A stretch of 44,136 bases of DNA, taken from an uncultured Clostridia bacterium (GTDB lineage Bacteria; Bacillota; Clostridia; UBA1381). This document shows positions 1-8,820 of this stretch, piece after piece. A program made the position numbers and the translations under genes. The first letter of the stretch is position 1; each line of letters starts with the position of its first letter. The stretch lies in NCBI GenBank assembly GCA_944390495.1, contig CALXQE010000096.1, positions 24,001 to 68,136 on the forward strand. The letters are read 5' to 3'. Under the pieces are notes generated by a model. It was not told the DNA's origin. It made no database searches and was given only the letters and a program-made list of their open reading frames with translations.

Positions 1-1
1 A

Positions 2-121
2 AAAATAAATCCTCTTGAATGTATGGTAGTAACTGAACCGGCACTTATGTGTGACGGTGAAGATTTACCGGCTGATGAGAGGGATAAAAAACGTGCGGAA
101 TTAATAAGAAACAACATATAG
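2..121 (+). CDS. mcsB: Protein arginine kinase McsB, C-terminal end (partial)
   Basis: The reading frame is open from the window edge and stops at TAG 119-121, giving the last 39 residues of a protein. The tail pattern (hydrophobic stretch, then L-P-A-D-E-R-D-x-K-R-A-E-L-I-R) matches the end of McsB, the kinase that phosphorylates arginines on proteins destined for ClpCP. The gene lies 22 bases before clpC, the usual ctsR-mcsA-mcsB-clpC order of Firmicutes. No catalytic residue is inside the window, so the call rests on the tail and the context. Confidence 0.72.
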   Translation, partial: KINPLECMVVTEPALMCDGEDLPADERDKKRAELIRNNI

Positions 122-143
122 TTCATGAAAGGAGTGGATACTT

Positions 144-2600
144 ATGTTATTTTCAAATTTTACAGAGAAAGCAAGAATTGCGATAAGTGAAGCACATGAT
201 GCAGCGGCTATGATGGGACATAACTATATAGGAAGCGAACATTTGCTTATGGGACTTGTCCGTGAGGGAAGCGGTGTTGCATATTTGGCACTTACAAAGA
301 ATAATGTGACAGAAGAAAAGATTAAGGAAAAGATAGAGGAATATATCGGTATAGGTTCATCACTTCCGCAGAATACTGAACTTCCGCTTACACCGAGATC
401 AAAACGTATTTTGGAAATGAGTGCTCTTGAAGCGAGAAGACTTAACCACAAATACATTGGTACAGAGCATATTTTAATGGCACTTATTCGTGACGGTGAA
501 GGTGTAGCGGCAAAAATAATTGAATCACTTGGAATAAATCTTCCTAAGTTTTATACAGATACTGTGCGTTCAATAGAAGGCGATATTGAACAGGAACAGA
601 CAAGCTCAAACGGTGAGTATAAGCCTAATCCAAATTCAAAAACACCAACACTTGATCAGTTTGGACGTGATTTTACTGCTATTGCTAAGGAGGGTAAATT
701 TGACCCGGTAGTCGGCAGAACAAAGGAAATCGAACGTGTAACTCAGATTTTGTCAAGACGTACAAAAAATAACCCATGTCTTATAGGTGAACCGGGAGTA
801 GGTAAAACTGCTGTAATTGAAGGACTTGCTCAGAAGATTGCATCAGGTGATGTTCCTGAGCCTCTTAAGACAAAAAGGCTTGTATCGGTTGATTTGTCGA
901 GCATGGTTGCAGGTGCAAAATACCGTGGTGAATTTGAGGAACGTTTAAAGAAAGTTGTAAATGAAGTTCTTGAGGCAAAAAATGTAATATTGTTTATTGA
1001 TGAGTTCCATACAATAGTAGGTGCAGGAAGTGCAGAGGGGTCAATGGACGCATCAAATATATTAAAACCGTTTTTGGCAAGGGGAGAACTTCAGCTTATC
1101 GGTGCTACAACTCTGAAAGAATACAAGAAGTACATCGAAAAAGATGCAGCACTTGAAAGACGTTTCCAGCCTGTAACGGTAGGTGAACCCACAGTTGAAG
1201 AAACAGTTGAAATTTTAAAGGGCATAAGAGATAAGTATGAGGCACATCATGGTGTTACTATTACAGATGATGCACTTAGTGCTGCTGCAAAATTATCATC
1301 ACGTTATATAACTGATAGATTCCTGCCGGATAAGGCGATAGACCTTATTGACGAGGCGGCATCTAAAAAGAGATTAGGTTCACAGACAGAACCGGAGGAT
1401 TTAAAGGATAAGGAAAAGAAACTTGAAAAATTAAATTCTGAAAAACAAGAGGCTATTACAGCACAGGATTTTGAAAAGGCAGCAAAGATTCGTGATGAAG
1501 AAAATACTCTAAAGGATGAAGTTGAAAAACTAAAGAATGATTGGAAGGGTACAGGTTCATCATCAGGACTTGTTGTCGGCGAAGACGATATTGCGGAAAT
1601 CTTATCTGATTGGACGCATATTCCGGCTGCAAGATTAAAGGAAGAGGAAATGGAAAGATTGAAAAATCTTGAAAATATTCTTCATGCAAGAGTTATTGGA
1701 CAGGATGAGGCTGTAAGTGCCGTTGCAAAAGCTATTAAGCGTGGCAGAGCGGGACTTAAAGATCCAAAACGACCGATAGGTTCATTCCTGTTCTTAGGAC
1801 CGACAGGTGTAGGTAAGACGGAGCTTTCAAAAACACTTGCAGAGGCAATGTTCGGAAGTGAAAACTCCCTTATAAGAGTTGATATGTCAGAATATATGGA
1901 AAAGCATGCCGTATCTAAATTTATTGGTTCGCCTCCGGGATATGTAGGATTTGAGGAGGGTGGACAGCTTACAGAAAAGATTAGAAAACACCCATATTCT
2001 GTAATACTGTTTGATGAAGTAGAAAAAGCACATCCTGATGTATTCAATATCATGCTTCAGATTCTTGATGACGGTATTTTGACTGATGCACAGGGCAGAA
2101 AGGTTGATTTCAAGAATACGGTAATTATTATGACATCAAACCTTGGTGCTAAGGAAATTTTAGGTAATGTTTCATCTAAACTTGGATTTAAGAAAAATGA
2201 AGAAGACGGCAAGGAAATTTCAGAGCATGAAAAAATTAAAAATAAGGTTATGGAGGAAGTTAAACGTGCCTTTAAACCTGAATTTTTAAACAGAATTGAT
2301 GATATTATAGTATTTGACAGACTTACAGAGGATAACATTAAAGAAATTGCAAAGCTTATGCTTAAATCTTTGGAAAAGCGTCTAAAGGAAAATGATATAA
2401 GCGTATCATTCTCTGATGAAGCTGTTTCAAAAATTGCGAAATCAGGTTTTGATCCTGTTTACGGTGCAAGACCTTTAAGACGTGCAATTCAAAATGAGAT
2501 TGAAGATATGTTATCGGAAGAAATTATAGACGGAAATGTAAAGAGCGGTGACAATATAACAGTAGATGTCGAAGACGATAAGTTTATTGTTAAAAAATAA
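144..2600 (+). CDS. clpC: ATP-dependent Clp protease ATP-binding subunit ClpC
   Basis: This 818-residue AAA+ unfoldase feeds proteins to the ClpP peptidase in the cytoplasm. Two Clp-N repeats span about residues 1-145. The first ATPase module has Walker A GEPGVGKT at 215-222 and Walker B ILFIDE at 282-287. A UVR/coiled-coil insert lies around 410-475 (DFEKAAKIRDEE), which separates ClpC from ClpB, ClpA and ClpE. The second ATPase module has GPTGVGKT near 550 and VILFDEVEKAH, followed by a ClpB-D2-type C-terminal domain. The ribosome binding site AAAGGAG at 128-134 supports the ATG at 144. It is the last gene of the mcsB-clpC operon; the CtsR operator expected further upstream is outside the window. 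Confidence 0.97.
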   Translation: MLFSNFTEKARIAISEAHDAAAMMGHNYIGSEHLLMGLVREGSGVAYLALTKNNVTEEKIKEKIEEYIGIGSSLPQNTELPLTPRSKRILEMSALEARRLNHKYIGTEHILMALIRDGEGVAAKIIESLGINLPKFYTDTVRSIEGDIEQEQTSSNGEYKPNPNSKTPTLDQFGRDFTAIAKEGKFDPVVGRTKEIERVTQILSRRTKNNPCLIGEPGVGKTAVIEGLAQKIASGDVPEPLKTKRLVSVDLSSMVAGAKYRGEFEERLKKVVNEVLEAKNVILFIDEFHTIVGAGSAEGSMDASNILKPFLARGELQLIGATTLKEYKKYIEKDAALERRFQPVTVGEPTVEETVEILKGIRDKYEAHHGVTITDDALSAAAKLSSRYITDRFLPDKAIDLIDEAASKKRLGSQTEPEDLKDKEKKLEKLNSEKQEAITAQDFEKAAKIRDEENTLKDEVEKLKNDWKGTGSSSGLVVGEDDIAEILSDWTHIPAARLKEEEMERLKNLENILHARVIGQDEAVSAVAKAIKRGRAGLKDPKRPIGSFLFLGPTGVGKTELSKTLAEAMFGSENSLIRVDMSEYMEKHAVSKFIGSPPGYVGFEEGGQLTEKIRKHPYSVILFDEVEKAHPDVFNIMLQILDDGILTDAQGRKVDFKNTVIIMTSNLGAKEILGNVSSKLGFKKNEEDGKEISEHEKIKNKVMEEVKRAFKPEFLNRIDDIIVFDRLTEDNIKEIAKLMLKSLEKRLKENDISVSFSDEAVSKIAKSGFDPVYGARPLRRAIQNEIEDMLSEEIIDGNVKSGDNITVDVEDDKFIVKK

Positions 2601-2604
2601 TTTA

Positions 2605-2638
2605 AAAAATGCAGTGTTCAATGAACACTGCATTTTTT
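2605..2638 (+). terminator. Intrinsic terminator after clpC
   Basis: A perfect stem (AATGCAGTGTTC pairing with GAACACTGCATT) is followed by a T run. It starts a few bases after the clpC stop and closes that operon. Confidence 0.93.
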
Positions 2639-2653
2639 TGTATAATAAAATAT

Positions 2654-2770
2654 TTAACATTAACTTTACAAAATTAAGGTTGATTTTACAATAACCTCGA
2701 AAAATCGCTGTTTATTTTACATTGATTTAAGTTTAGTAGGATAGTGGATTTTACATTTTAAGTATATAAT
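2654..2770 (+). promoter_or_regulatory. pst operon promoter with PhoP-box-like repeats
   Basis: The -10 box TATAAT is at 2765-2770, but the position 17 bases upstream (TAGTGG) is a poor -35, as expected of an activator-dependent promoter. Upstream lie TTAACA at 2654 and TTTACA at 2665, 2685, 2716 and 2750. The first two are 11 bases apart, the spacing of Bacillus PhoP boxes (TT[A/C/T]ACA, N5). I infer PhoP control under phosphate starvation; phoP/phoR are not in the window. Confidence 0.6.
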
Positions 2771-2802
2771 AGTGGCATAACGTGAAAAGGAGAGAATAAA
2801 AA

Positions 2803-3723
2803 ATGAAAACAAAGAAATTAATAGCACTTACATTAACAGGAATTTTGGCAGTAGCTGCACTTGCAGGATGCGGAAGCGAAACACCGTCAACAACAGGCAG
2901 CGAAACATCATCAACACAGTCAGCTTCAAGCTCTGACTTCAAGGCTGACAGTGATATCACAGTAGTTTCAAGAGAAAACGGCTCAGGTACAAGAGGTGCA
3001 TTTATTGAGCTTATGGGTATAGAAGAAAAGGGCGAGGACGGCTCTAAGGTAGATAAAACAACACAAGAAGCTGTAATTGCTAACAAGACAGACGTTATGC
3101 TTACAAATGTAGCAGGTGATGAGTACGGAATCGGTTATGTATCACTTGGTTCACTTTCATCAGATGTTAAAGCTGTAAAGGTAGACGGCGTTGAAGCAAC
3201 ATCAGAAAATATTAAAAACGGTACATATAAAGTAGCAAGACCTTTCAACATTGCAACAAAGGCAGATGTTTCAGAGGTAGCACAGGATTTCATTGACTTC
3301 ATTCTTTCAAGCGAAGGACAGGAAATCGTATCTGATGGTTACATTAAGGTAAACGATGCAGCAGAAGCTTACGCAGGTACAAAGCCGGCAGGTAAGATTG
3401 TAGTAGCAGGTTCATCATCAGTTTCACCGGTTATGGAAAAGCTTAAGGAAGCTTATCTTGCAGTAAATACAAATGCTGAAATCGAACTTCAAACAAGTGA
3501 CTCAACAGCAGGTATGACAGGTGCAATGGAAGGTACATGCGATATCGGTATGGCTTCAAGAGAGTTAAAGGAAAGCGAAGCAGCAGAACTTACAGCTACT
3601 GCAATTGCACTTGACGGTATAGCAATCATTGTAAACCCTGCAAACCCAACAGAAGATATGACAAGTGCAGATATTAAGGATATATTCACAGGTACAAAGA
3701 CAACTTGGAGTGAAATAGCATGA
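2803..3723 (+). CDS. pstS: Phosphate ABC transporter substrate-binding lipoprotein PstS, circularly permuted
   Basis: The protein has 306 residues, starting with a lipoprotein signal with lipobox LAGC (Cys23) and a Ser/Thr-rich linker to about residue 50. All PstS motifs are present but in swapped order. The usual C-terminal half comes first: VVSRENGSGTR at 54-64, IGYVSLGSL at 110-118, then ARPFNIATK and the FIDFILSSEGQEIV helix to about 176. After a short linker follows the usual N-terminal half: VAGSSSVSPVMEKL at 201-214, DIGMASREL at 247-255, ALDGIAIIVNP and IFTG. The protein ends at TTWSEIA, exactly where canonical proteins continue into the SRE/DGSGTR segment. The stop overlaps the pstC start (ATGA), so this is not a truncated reading frame. 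It should bind phosphate outside the membrane and deliver it to PstCA. Confidence 0.93.
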   Translation: MKTKKLIALTLTGILAVAALAGCGSETPSTTGSETSSTQSASSSDFKADSDITVVSRENGSGTRGAFIELMGIEEKGEDGSKVDKTTQEAVIANKTDVMLTNVAGDEYGIGYVSLGSLSSDVKAVKVDGVEATSENIKNGTYKVARPFNIATKADVSEVAQDFIDFILSSEGQEIVSDGYIKVNDAAEAYAGTKPAGKIVVAGSSSVSPVMEKLKEAYLAVNTNAEIELQTSDSTAGMTGAMEGTCDIGMASRELKESEAAELTATAIALDGIAIIVNPANPTEDMTSADIKDIFTGTKTTWSEIA

Positions 3724-4577
3724 GAAAATATAAAGAAAAGATAATGAGCGGCGTATTTCTAATATGCGCCCTCACTTCTATTCTTGCGGTATTGCTGATA
3801 TGTGTGTTCTTATTTGCGAACGGTATCCCGGCAATGGGCAAGGTCGGACTTTTCAAATTCCTTGCCGGTACTACCTGGGCTCCGACAGATAATCCGGCAC
3901 AGTTTGGAATATTCCCAATGATTTTGGGAAGTATATATGTAACAGCGGGTGCGATTATAATAGGCGTTCCCGTAGGTATCTTAACATCAGTATTTATGTC
4001 AAGATACTGCCCTAAACCCTTATATAAAATCCTCAAACCTGCCACGGAGCTTTTGGCAGGTATTCCTTCAATCGTATATGGTTTCTTCGGACTTGTTGTT
4101 CTTGTTCCGTTTGTAAAGACTGTATTTGGAGGTAACGGTAACAGTATGCTTACGGCATCTATACTTCTTGGTATTATGATATTGCCTACAATTATCGGTG
4201 TATCTGAAAGTGCTATAAGAAGTGTTCCGGAAAGCTATTATGAGGGTGCTTTGGCACTTGGTGCAACTAAAGAGAGAAGTATATTTACGGTTATTTTACC
4301 GGCAGCAAAGTCGGGTATCCTTGCAGGTATAATACTTGGTATCGGTCGTGCAATAGGTGAAACAATGGCTGTAATAATGGTAGCAGGTAATCAGGCAAGA
4401 ATGCCGGCAGGTATTTTAAAGGGTGTCCGTACACTTACTTCTAACATAGTAATAGAAATGGGTTATGCGGCTGAGCTGCACCGTGAAGTGCTTATAGCAA
4501 CAGGTGTTGTACTGTTTGTATTTATACTTATTATAAACCTCTCATTCTCAGTAATTAAAGGGAGGAAAAACGGATGA
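3720..4577 (+). CDS. pstC: Phosphate ABC transporter permease PstC
   Basis: A 285-residue inner-membrane permease with about six hydrophobic helices, the first at about 8-33. The cytoplasmic EAA loop (YYEGALALGATKERS, then LPAAKSGILAG) docks the ATPase PstB, and IGRAIGETMAVIMVAG is the typical PstC ending of this module. It starts by ATGA overlap with pstS and ends by ATGA overlap with pstA, so translation is coupled through all three genes. Together with PstA it forms the channel for phosphate handed over by PstS. Confidence 0.95.
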   Translation: MRKYKEKIMSGVFLICALTSILAVLLICVFLFANGIPAMGKVGLFKFLAGTTWAPTDNPAQFGIFPMILGSIYVTAGAIIIGVPVGILTSVFMSRYCPKPLYKILKPATELLAGIPSIVYGFFGLVVLVPFVKTVFGGNGNSMLTASILLGIMILPTIIGVSESAIRSVPESYYEGALALGATKERSIFTVILPAAKSGILAGIILGIGRAIGETMAVIMVAGNQARMPAGILKGVRTLTSNIVIEMGYAAELHREVLIATGVVLFVFILIINLSFSVIKGRKNG

Positions 4578-5392
4578 AGCATTTAGGTTCAAAAATCATA
4601 AAGGGAATAGTTATATTTGCAAGTTGTTTGACTTTTGGTGTGTTACTGTTCCTTATAGCATACATACTTATAAACGGTGTGCCAAATCTTACACCGGAGT
4701 TATTTTCACTTAAATACACAACGGAAAATGTTTCAATGCTTCCGTCAATAATAAATACCATTATGATGACTTGCTGTTCACTTATAGTAGCTGTACCTTT
4801 AGGTATTTTTACTGCTATATATCTTGTTGAATATGCAAAAAAAGGTAATAAGATAGTTGGACTTATAAGAGTAACGGCAGAAACACTTTCAGGTATACCG
4901 TCAATCGTATACGGATTGTTTGGTATGTTGTTCTTTGTTACGTATCTTGAATGGGGATATTCAATTATTGCCGGTGCTGCAACACTTGCAATTATGGTAC
5001 TTCCGCTTATTATGCGTACGACTGAAGAGGCACTTTTGGCGGTGCCTGATTCATATAGAGAAGCAAGTTTCGGTGTGGGTGCAGGAAAGCTTAGGACTGT
5101 ATTTAAAGTAGTTCTTCCGTCAGCTATGCCGGGTATACTTTCAGGTGTTATCCTTGCAATAGGAAGAATTGTCGGAGAAACAGCGGCTCTGATTTACACA
5201 GCCGGTACTGTTGCGGATATTTCAAAGAGTCTGCTTTCATCAGGACGTACACTTGCAATTCATATGTATGTTCTGTCAAGTGAAGGTTTGTATACAAATC
5301 AGGCATATGCAACGGCAGTTGTATTGCTTGTATTCGTATTGATTATAAACTTTCTTTCATCGGCAATCGCAAAGAAATTTGCATCTAAGTAA
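4574..5392 (+). CDS. pstA: Phosphate ABC transporter permease PstA
   Basis: A 272-residue permease, partner of PstC, with about six hydrophobic helices. The EAA loop region reads SYREASFGVGAGKLRTVFK followed by LPSAMPGILSG, and IGRIVGETAALIYTAG is a PstA hallmark. The start overlaps the pstC stop (ATGA); a GGGAGGAAAAACGG ribosome binding site lies inside the end of pstC. pstB follows after 37 bases. Confidence 0.95.
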   Translation: MKHLGSKIIKGIVIFASCLTFGVLLFLIAYILINGVPNLTPELFSLKYTTENVSMLPSIINTIMMTCCSLIVAVPLGIFTAIYLVEYAKKGNKIVGLIRVTAETLSGIPSIVYGLFGMLFFVTYLEWGYSIIAGAATLAIMVLPLIMRTTEEALLAVPDSYREASFGVGAGKLRTVFKVVLPSAMPGILSGVILAIGRIVGETAALIYTAGTVADISKSLLSSGRTLAIHMYVLSSEGLYTNQAYATAVVLLVFVLIINFLSSAIAKKFASK

Positions 5393-5429
5393 GCTATATT
5401 GAATTGGGGAAAGGTAGGAATTTTCATTT

Positions 5430-6176
5430 ATGAAATTTGATATAAAAGATTTGAATCTGCATTATGGTGATTTCCATGCACTAAAGGGAATTGATATGCA
5501 GATACATGAAAATAAAATCACTGCTTTCATAGGTCCGTCAGGATGCGGTAAGTCAACATTTTTAAAAACATTAAACAGAATGAATGACCTTGTGGAAGGA
5601 TGTAAAATTGACGGCACAGTTCTTCTTGACGGAAAGAATGTGTACGGCGATATTGAGGTGAATGAACTTAGACGCCGTGTAGGAATGGTATTCCAAAAGC
5701 CAAATCCATTCCCAATGAGCATTTATGACAATATTGCATTTGGTCCGAGAACTCATGGTATTAAATCAAAGGCTAAACTTGATGAAATAGTAGAGCGTTC
5801 ATTAAGACAAGCGGCTATATGGGACGAAACAAAGGATAGACTGAAAAAGAGTGCCCTTGGCATGTCAGGCGGTCAGCAGCAAAGACTTTGTATTGCAAGA
5901 GCTTTAGCTGTTGAGCCGGAAGTTCTTTTGATGGACGAGCCGACATCTGCTCTTGACCCTATTTCCACATCAAAAATTGAAGATCTTGCATACGAACTGA
6001 AAGATAAGTATACAATTATAATGGTTACGCATAATATGCAGCAGGCGGCAAGAATTTCTGATATGACCGCATTTTTCCTTTTGGGTGAAGCTGTTGAATA
6101 TGACGAAACTCAAAAAATATTCTCAAATCCTACAGATAAGAGAACAGAGGATTACATAACAGGGAGGTTCGGTTAA
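5430..6176 (+). CDS. pstB: Phosphate ABC transporter ATP-binding protein PstB
   Basis: A 248-residue cytoplasmic ATPase, the usual length for PstB. Walker [10 protein letters not shown] is at 35-43, the Q-loop [15 protein letters not shown] is near 88, the signature MSGGQQQ is at 145-151 (Met where most members have Leu), Walker B LLMDE is at 166-170, and the H-loop is [19 protein letters not shown] is specific to PstB. It powers phosphate import through PstC and PstA. Its stop overlaps the phoU start (TAATG). Confidence 0.97.
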   Translation: MKFDIKDLNLHYGDFHALKGIDMQIHENKITAFIGPSGCGKSTFLKTLNRMNDLVEGCKIDGTVLLDGKNVYGDIEVNELRRRVGMVFQKPNPFPMSIYDNIAFGPRTHGIKSKAKLDEIVERSLRQAAIWDETKDRLKKSALGMSGGQQQRLCIARALAVEPEVLLMDEPTSALDPISTSKIEDLAYELKDKYTIIMVTHNMQQAARISDMTAFFLLGEAVEYDETQKIFSNPTDKRTEDYITGRFG

Positions 6177-6814
6177 TGAGAGAGGAATTTCAAAAGCAGC
6201 TTGAGTTACTTAATGAAGAATTAAAAGTTATGGGTGGTCTTATTGAAAGTGCCATTGCTAATGCCGTAAAGGCACTTGACGGTGACGAAAATGCGATTGA
6301 GAAAGCTCATAAATATGAAAAAGAAATAAACAAAAAGGAAAGAGATATAGAATCGCTGTGTCTTAAACTGTTGCTTACACAGCAGCCTGTGGCAAGTGAT
6401 TTAAGACTTATTTCATCAGCACTTAAAATGATTACTGATATGGAACGTATCGGTGATCAGGCTGAGGATATAGCTGAAATTGCAGCATCTGTAAAAACAC
6501 AGCAGGATATAGATGTGTATAAATCAAAATATATTCAGCAAATGGCAGCTGCTACTATTGATATGGTTGATAAGAGCGTTGAAGCATTTGTAAAGAATGA
6601 TGTTGAGACGGCAAGAGATATTGCTAAATGTGATGATGTTGTAGATGAACTTTTTGTTCAAGTTAAAAATGAACTTATAAAGGCAATCAAAGATAATGTT
6701 AAAGAAGATATTGTTGATATACTTATGGTTGCTAAATATTTTGAGAGAATCGGCGACCACGCTGTAAATATCGGTGAGTGGGTAGAGTTCTCAATTACAG
6801 GTCATCATGAATGA
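6176..6814 (+). CDS. phoU: Phosphate signalling complex protein PhoU
   Basis: A 212-residue all-helical protein made of two PhoU repeats. Each repeat carries the metal-binding ERIGD motif: MERIGDQAEDIAE in the first half and FERIGDHAVNIGEW in the second. PhoU restrains the Pst transporter and the PhoR kinase when phosphate is plentiful. It is the last gene of the operon, translationally coupled to pstB by a TAATG overlap. Confidence 0.95.
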   Translation: MREEFQKQLELLNEELKVMGGLIESAIANAVKALDGDENAIEKAHKYEKEINKKERDIESLCLKLLLTQQPVASDLRLISSALKMITDMERIGDQAEDIAEIAASVKTQQDIDVYKSKYIQQMAAATIDMVDKSVEAFVKNDVETARDIAKCDDVVDELFVQVKNELIKAIKDNVKEDIVDILMVAKYFERIGDHAVNIGEWVEFSITGHHE

Positions 6815-6863
6815 GTATAATCTTCGGCGGTTTTCCCATTCTCTCCGTTGAGGCTTATAATAT

Positions 6864-6888
6864 AAAAGTCGGGTTACCGGCTTTTTTT
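6864..6888 (+). terminator. Intrinsic terminator after phoU
   Basis: The stem AAAAGTCGG/CCGGCTTTT contains one G-T pair and is followed by TTTTTTT. It closes the pst-phoU operon about 50 bases after the phoU stop. Confidence 0.85.
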
Positions 6889-6903
6889 CTTGCCTTGTTT
6901 TTG

Positions 6904-6932
6904 TTGACAAAATCACATTAAAAGGGTATACT
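6904..6932 (+). promoter_or_regulatory. Sigma-A promoter for the hydrolase-cysK operon
   Basis: TTGACA at 6904-6909 and TATACT at 6927-6932 are separated by exactly 17 bases, a near-consensus vegetative promoter between the phoU terminator and the hydrolase gene. Confidence 0.85.
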
Positions 6933-6966
6933 ATAAAAAATATATAAATTACGATGAGGTATGGGA

Positions 6967-7851
6967 ATGAAGCTTGTTGAAGATTTGATTATAGGCGGGG
7001 CTGAAGTTATAAAAATGTCGGAGCGTTTACAAAAAAACTTTGCAAAACATGAACGTAATAACGGCGAGCTTAAAGCTGATAAATTTAAAGGATTTAAAAC
7101 CGATGAAAGAGTTATTGACAGCTGTCATGTGGTAACAGTTTATAATGAGGAATGCACAAACAAGCATATTTTTTTCCTTCATGGCGGTGGATATGTAGCA
7201 GAAGCGACTTCATCTCACAGACGTGTAATTGAGGATATGGTAAAAAATTATCATCTGAAAGTTACATTTGTAGATTATCCTCTTGCCCCCGAAAATAACT
7301 ACAAAAGAACCCATGAAGCAGTAATGAAGATATATAAAAAAATTACAACAGTAAATTCAGATGATAAATTTTACTTGTTTGGTGACAGTGCAGGAGGAGG
7401 ACTTGCATTAGCTTTTCTGCAAAGATTACGTGATGATAAGGTTTTTCCGTTCCCTAAAAAAACTGTACTTGTATCACCATGGGTGGATCTTACAATGAGT
7501 ACAAAAGGAATAGAAGAGGCTGCCCAAAAAGATCCTCTGTTGTCAATGGATATACTTAATGAAGCATCATTAGATTACAGCGGCGGCGATAATAGGTCGA
7601 TGGCTGTAATGTCACCTTTAAACGGCAGAATGGATAATTTAGGAGATATATTTTTACTTGTGGGAACACATGAAATTTTAAATCCGGAATGCCGAATGCT
7701 TAAAAATAAACTTATGACGTCTTATGGAACTAATGTGACATTTTATGAGGGTGAAAAAATGGTGCATGACTGGATTTTGGCTGTACCTGTATATCCTGAG
7801 GCAATTAAAGCTATGGATATGATAGGAAATTTTTATAATGAGGAAGTGTAG
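6967..7851 (+). CDS. Alpha/beta hydrolase of the hormone-sensitive-lipase type
   Basis: A cytoplasmic esterase-like enzyme of about 294 residues. Counting from the in-frame ATG at 6961, the oxyanion-hole motif HGGG is at 74-77, the nucleophile elbow GDSAG at 141-145 (Ser143) and the catalytic His at HDW (His269). I prefer the ATG at 6967 because the GAGG at 6956-6959 is 7 bases before it but only 1 base before 6961. There is no signal peptide. cysK follows after 2 bases in the same transcript, but the substrate cannot be told from sequence. Confidence 0.85.
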   Translation: MKLVEDLIIGGAEVIKMSERLQKNFAKHERNNGELKADKFKGFKTDERVIDSCHVVTVYNEECTNKHIFFLHGGGYVAEATSSHRRVIEDMVKNYHLKVTFVDYPLAPENNYKRTHEAVMKIYKKITTVNSDDKFYLFGDSAGGGLALAFLQRLRDDKVFPFPKKTVLVSPWVDLTMSTKGIEEAAQKDPLLSMDILNEASLDYSGGDNRSMAVMSPLNGRMDNLGDIFLLVGTHEILNPECRMLKNKLMTSYGTNVTFYEGEKMVHDWILAVPVYPEAIKAMDMIGNFYNEEV

Positions 7852-7853
7852 AC

Positions 7854-8777
7854 ATGATATATAATAATATTACTGAACTAATTGGCAAAACTCCGATAGT
7901 ACGTCTTAATAACGTTGAAAAGAATAACAATTTATCCGCAGCACTGCTTGCAAAATTAGAATATTTTAACCCGGCAGGTTCTGTAAAGGATAGGGTTGCA
8001 CTGTCAATACTTGATAAGGCTGAAAAAGACGGTATTTTAACAAAGGATTCTGTTATTATAGAGCCTACATCAGGAAATACAGGTATAGGTATTTCGGCAG
8101 TAGCCGCATCAAGGGGATATAAGGTTATAATTGTAATGCCGGAAACTATGAGTATTGAAAGACGTAAACTTATGAAAATGTACGGTGCGGAGCTTGTTCT
8201 AACAGATGGCAGTAAGGGAATGGCCGGAGCAATAGCAAAGGCTGATGAGCTTACAAAGGAAATTAAAAACAGCTTTGTTGCAGGTCAGTTTGTAAACTCT
8301 GCAAACCCTAAGGCACATATTAATACAACAGGTCCTGAGATTTGGGAAGATACAGACGGAAAGGTTGATATATTTGTTGTAGGTGCAGGAACGGGCGGTA
8401 CAGTTACAGGAGTTGGTGAGTATTTAAAATCAAAAAATAAGGATATAAAAATTGTAGTTGTTGAACCGGAAACGTCTGCCGTACTGTCAGGAAAACAGGC
8501 AGGGCCTCATGGACTTCAAGGAATAGGTGCAGGTTTTGTTCCTGAAATTTTAAATACAGATATTTATGATGAAATAGTTACGGTAGAAAATGAGGACGCA
8601 TACAGCGTAGCAAGAGAACTTGCTAAAACGGAAGGATACCTTGTCGGTATTTCGTCAGGTGCAGCTCTTTGGGCGGCAATGGAAATAGCTAAAAGACCTG
8701 AAAATAAAGGTAAAAATATAGTTGTACTTTGTCCTGATACAGGAGAAAGATATTTGTCAACACCATTGTTTGAATAG
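7854..8777 (+). CDS. cysK: Cysteine synthase (O-acetylserine sulfhydrylase)
   Basis: A 307-residue PLP enzyme that makes L-cysteine from O-acetylserine and sulfide. The PLP lysine lies in NPAGSVKDRVA (Lys45), the substrate loop is EPTSGNTGIG, and the PLP-phosphate loop is GTGGTVTGVG near 180. The length and the ending PDTGERYLSTPLF are typical of CysK. It follows the hydrolase gene by 2 bases. No S-box or T-box leader precedes the operon. Confidence 0.96.
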   Translation: MIYNNITELIGKTPIVRLNNVEKNNNLSAALLAKLEYFNPAGSVKDRVALSILDKAEKDGILTKDSVIIEPTSGNTGIGISAVAASRGYKVIIVMPETMSIERRKLMKMYGAELVLTDGSKGMAGAIAKADELTKEIKNSFVAGQFVNSANPKAHINTTGPEIWEDTDGKVDIFVVGAGTGGTVTGVGEYLKSKNKDIKIVVVEPETSAVLSGKQAGPHGLQGIGAGFVPEILNTDIYDEIVTVENEDAYSVARELAKTEGYLVGISSGAALWAAMEIAKRPENKGKNIVVLCPDTGERYLSTPLFE

Positions 8778-8778
8778 C

Positions 8779-8807
8779 AAAACGACGGCTTTTTAGCCGT
8801 CGTTTTT
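8779..8807. terminator. Bidirectional terminator between cysK and the argS operon
   Basis: A perfect 11-bp stem (AAAACGACGGC/GCCGTCGTTTT) has a T run on the plus side and A's that read as T's on the minus side. It serves the convergent cysK (plus) and the small Cys-protein gene (minus). Confidence 0.93.
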
Positions 8808-8820
8808 GTATCTTAAAATA

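Noticed and set aside
3489-5756. Overlapping reading frames opposite the pst genes
   Set aside because: They lack ribosome binding sites and recognisable motifs and lie wholly inside conserved genes; they are by-products of codon usage.
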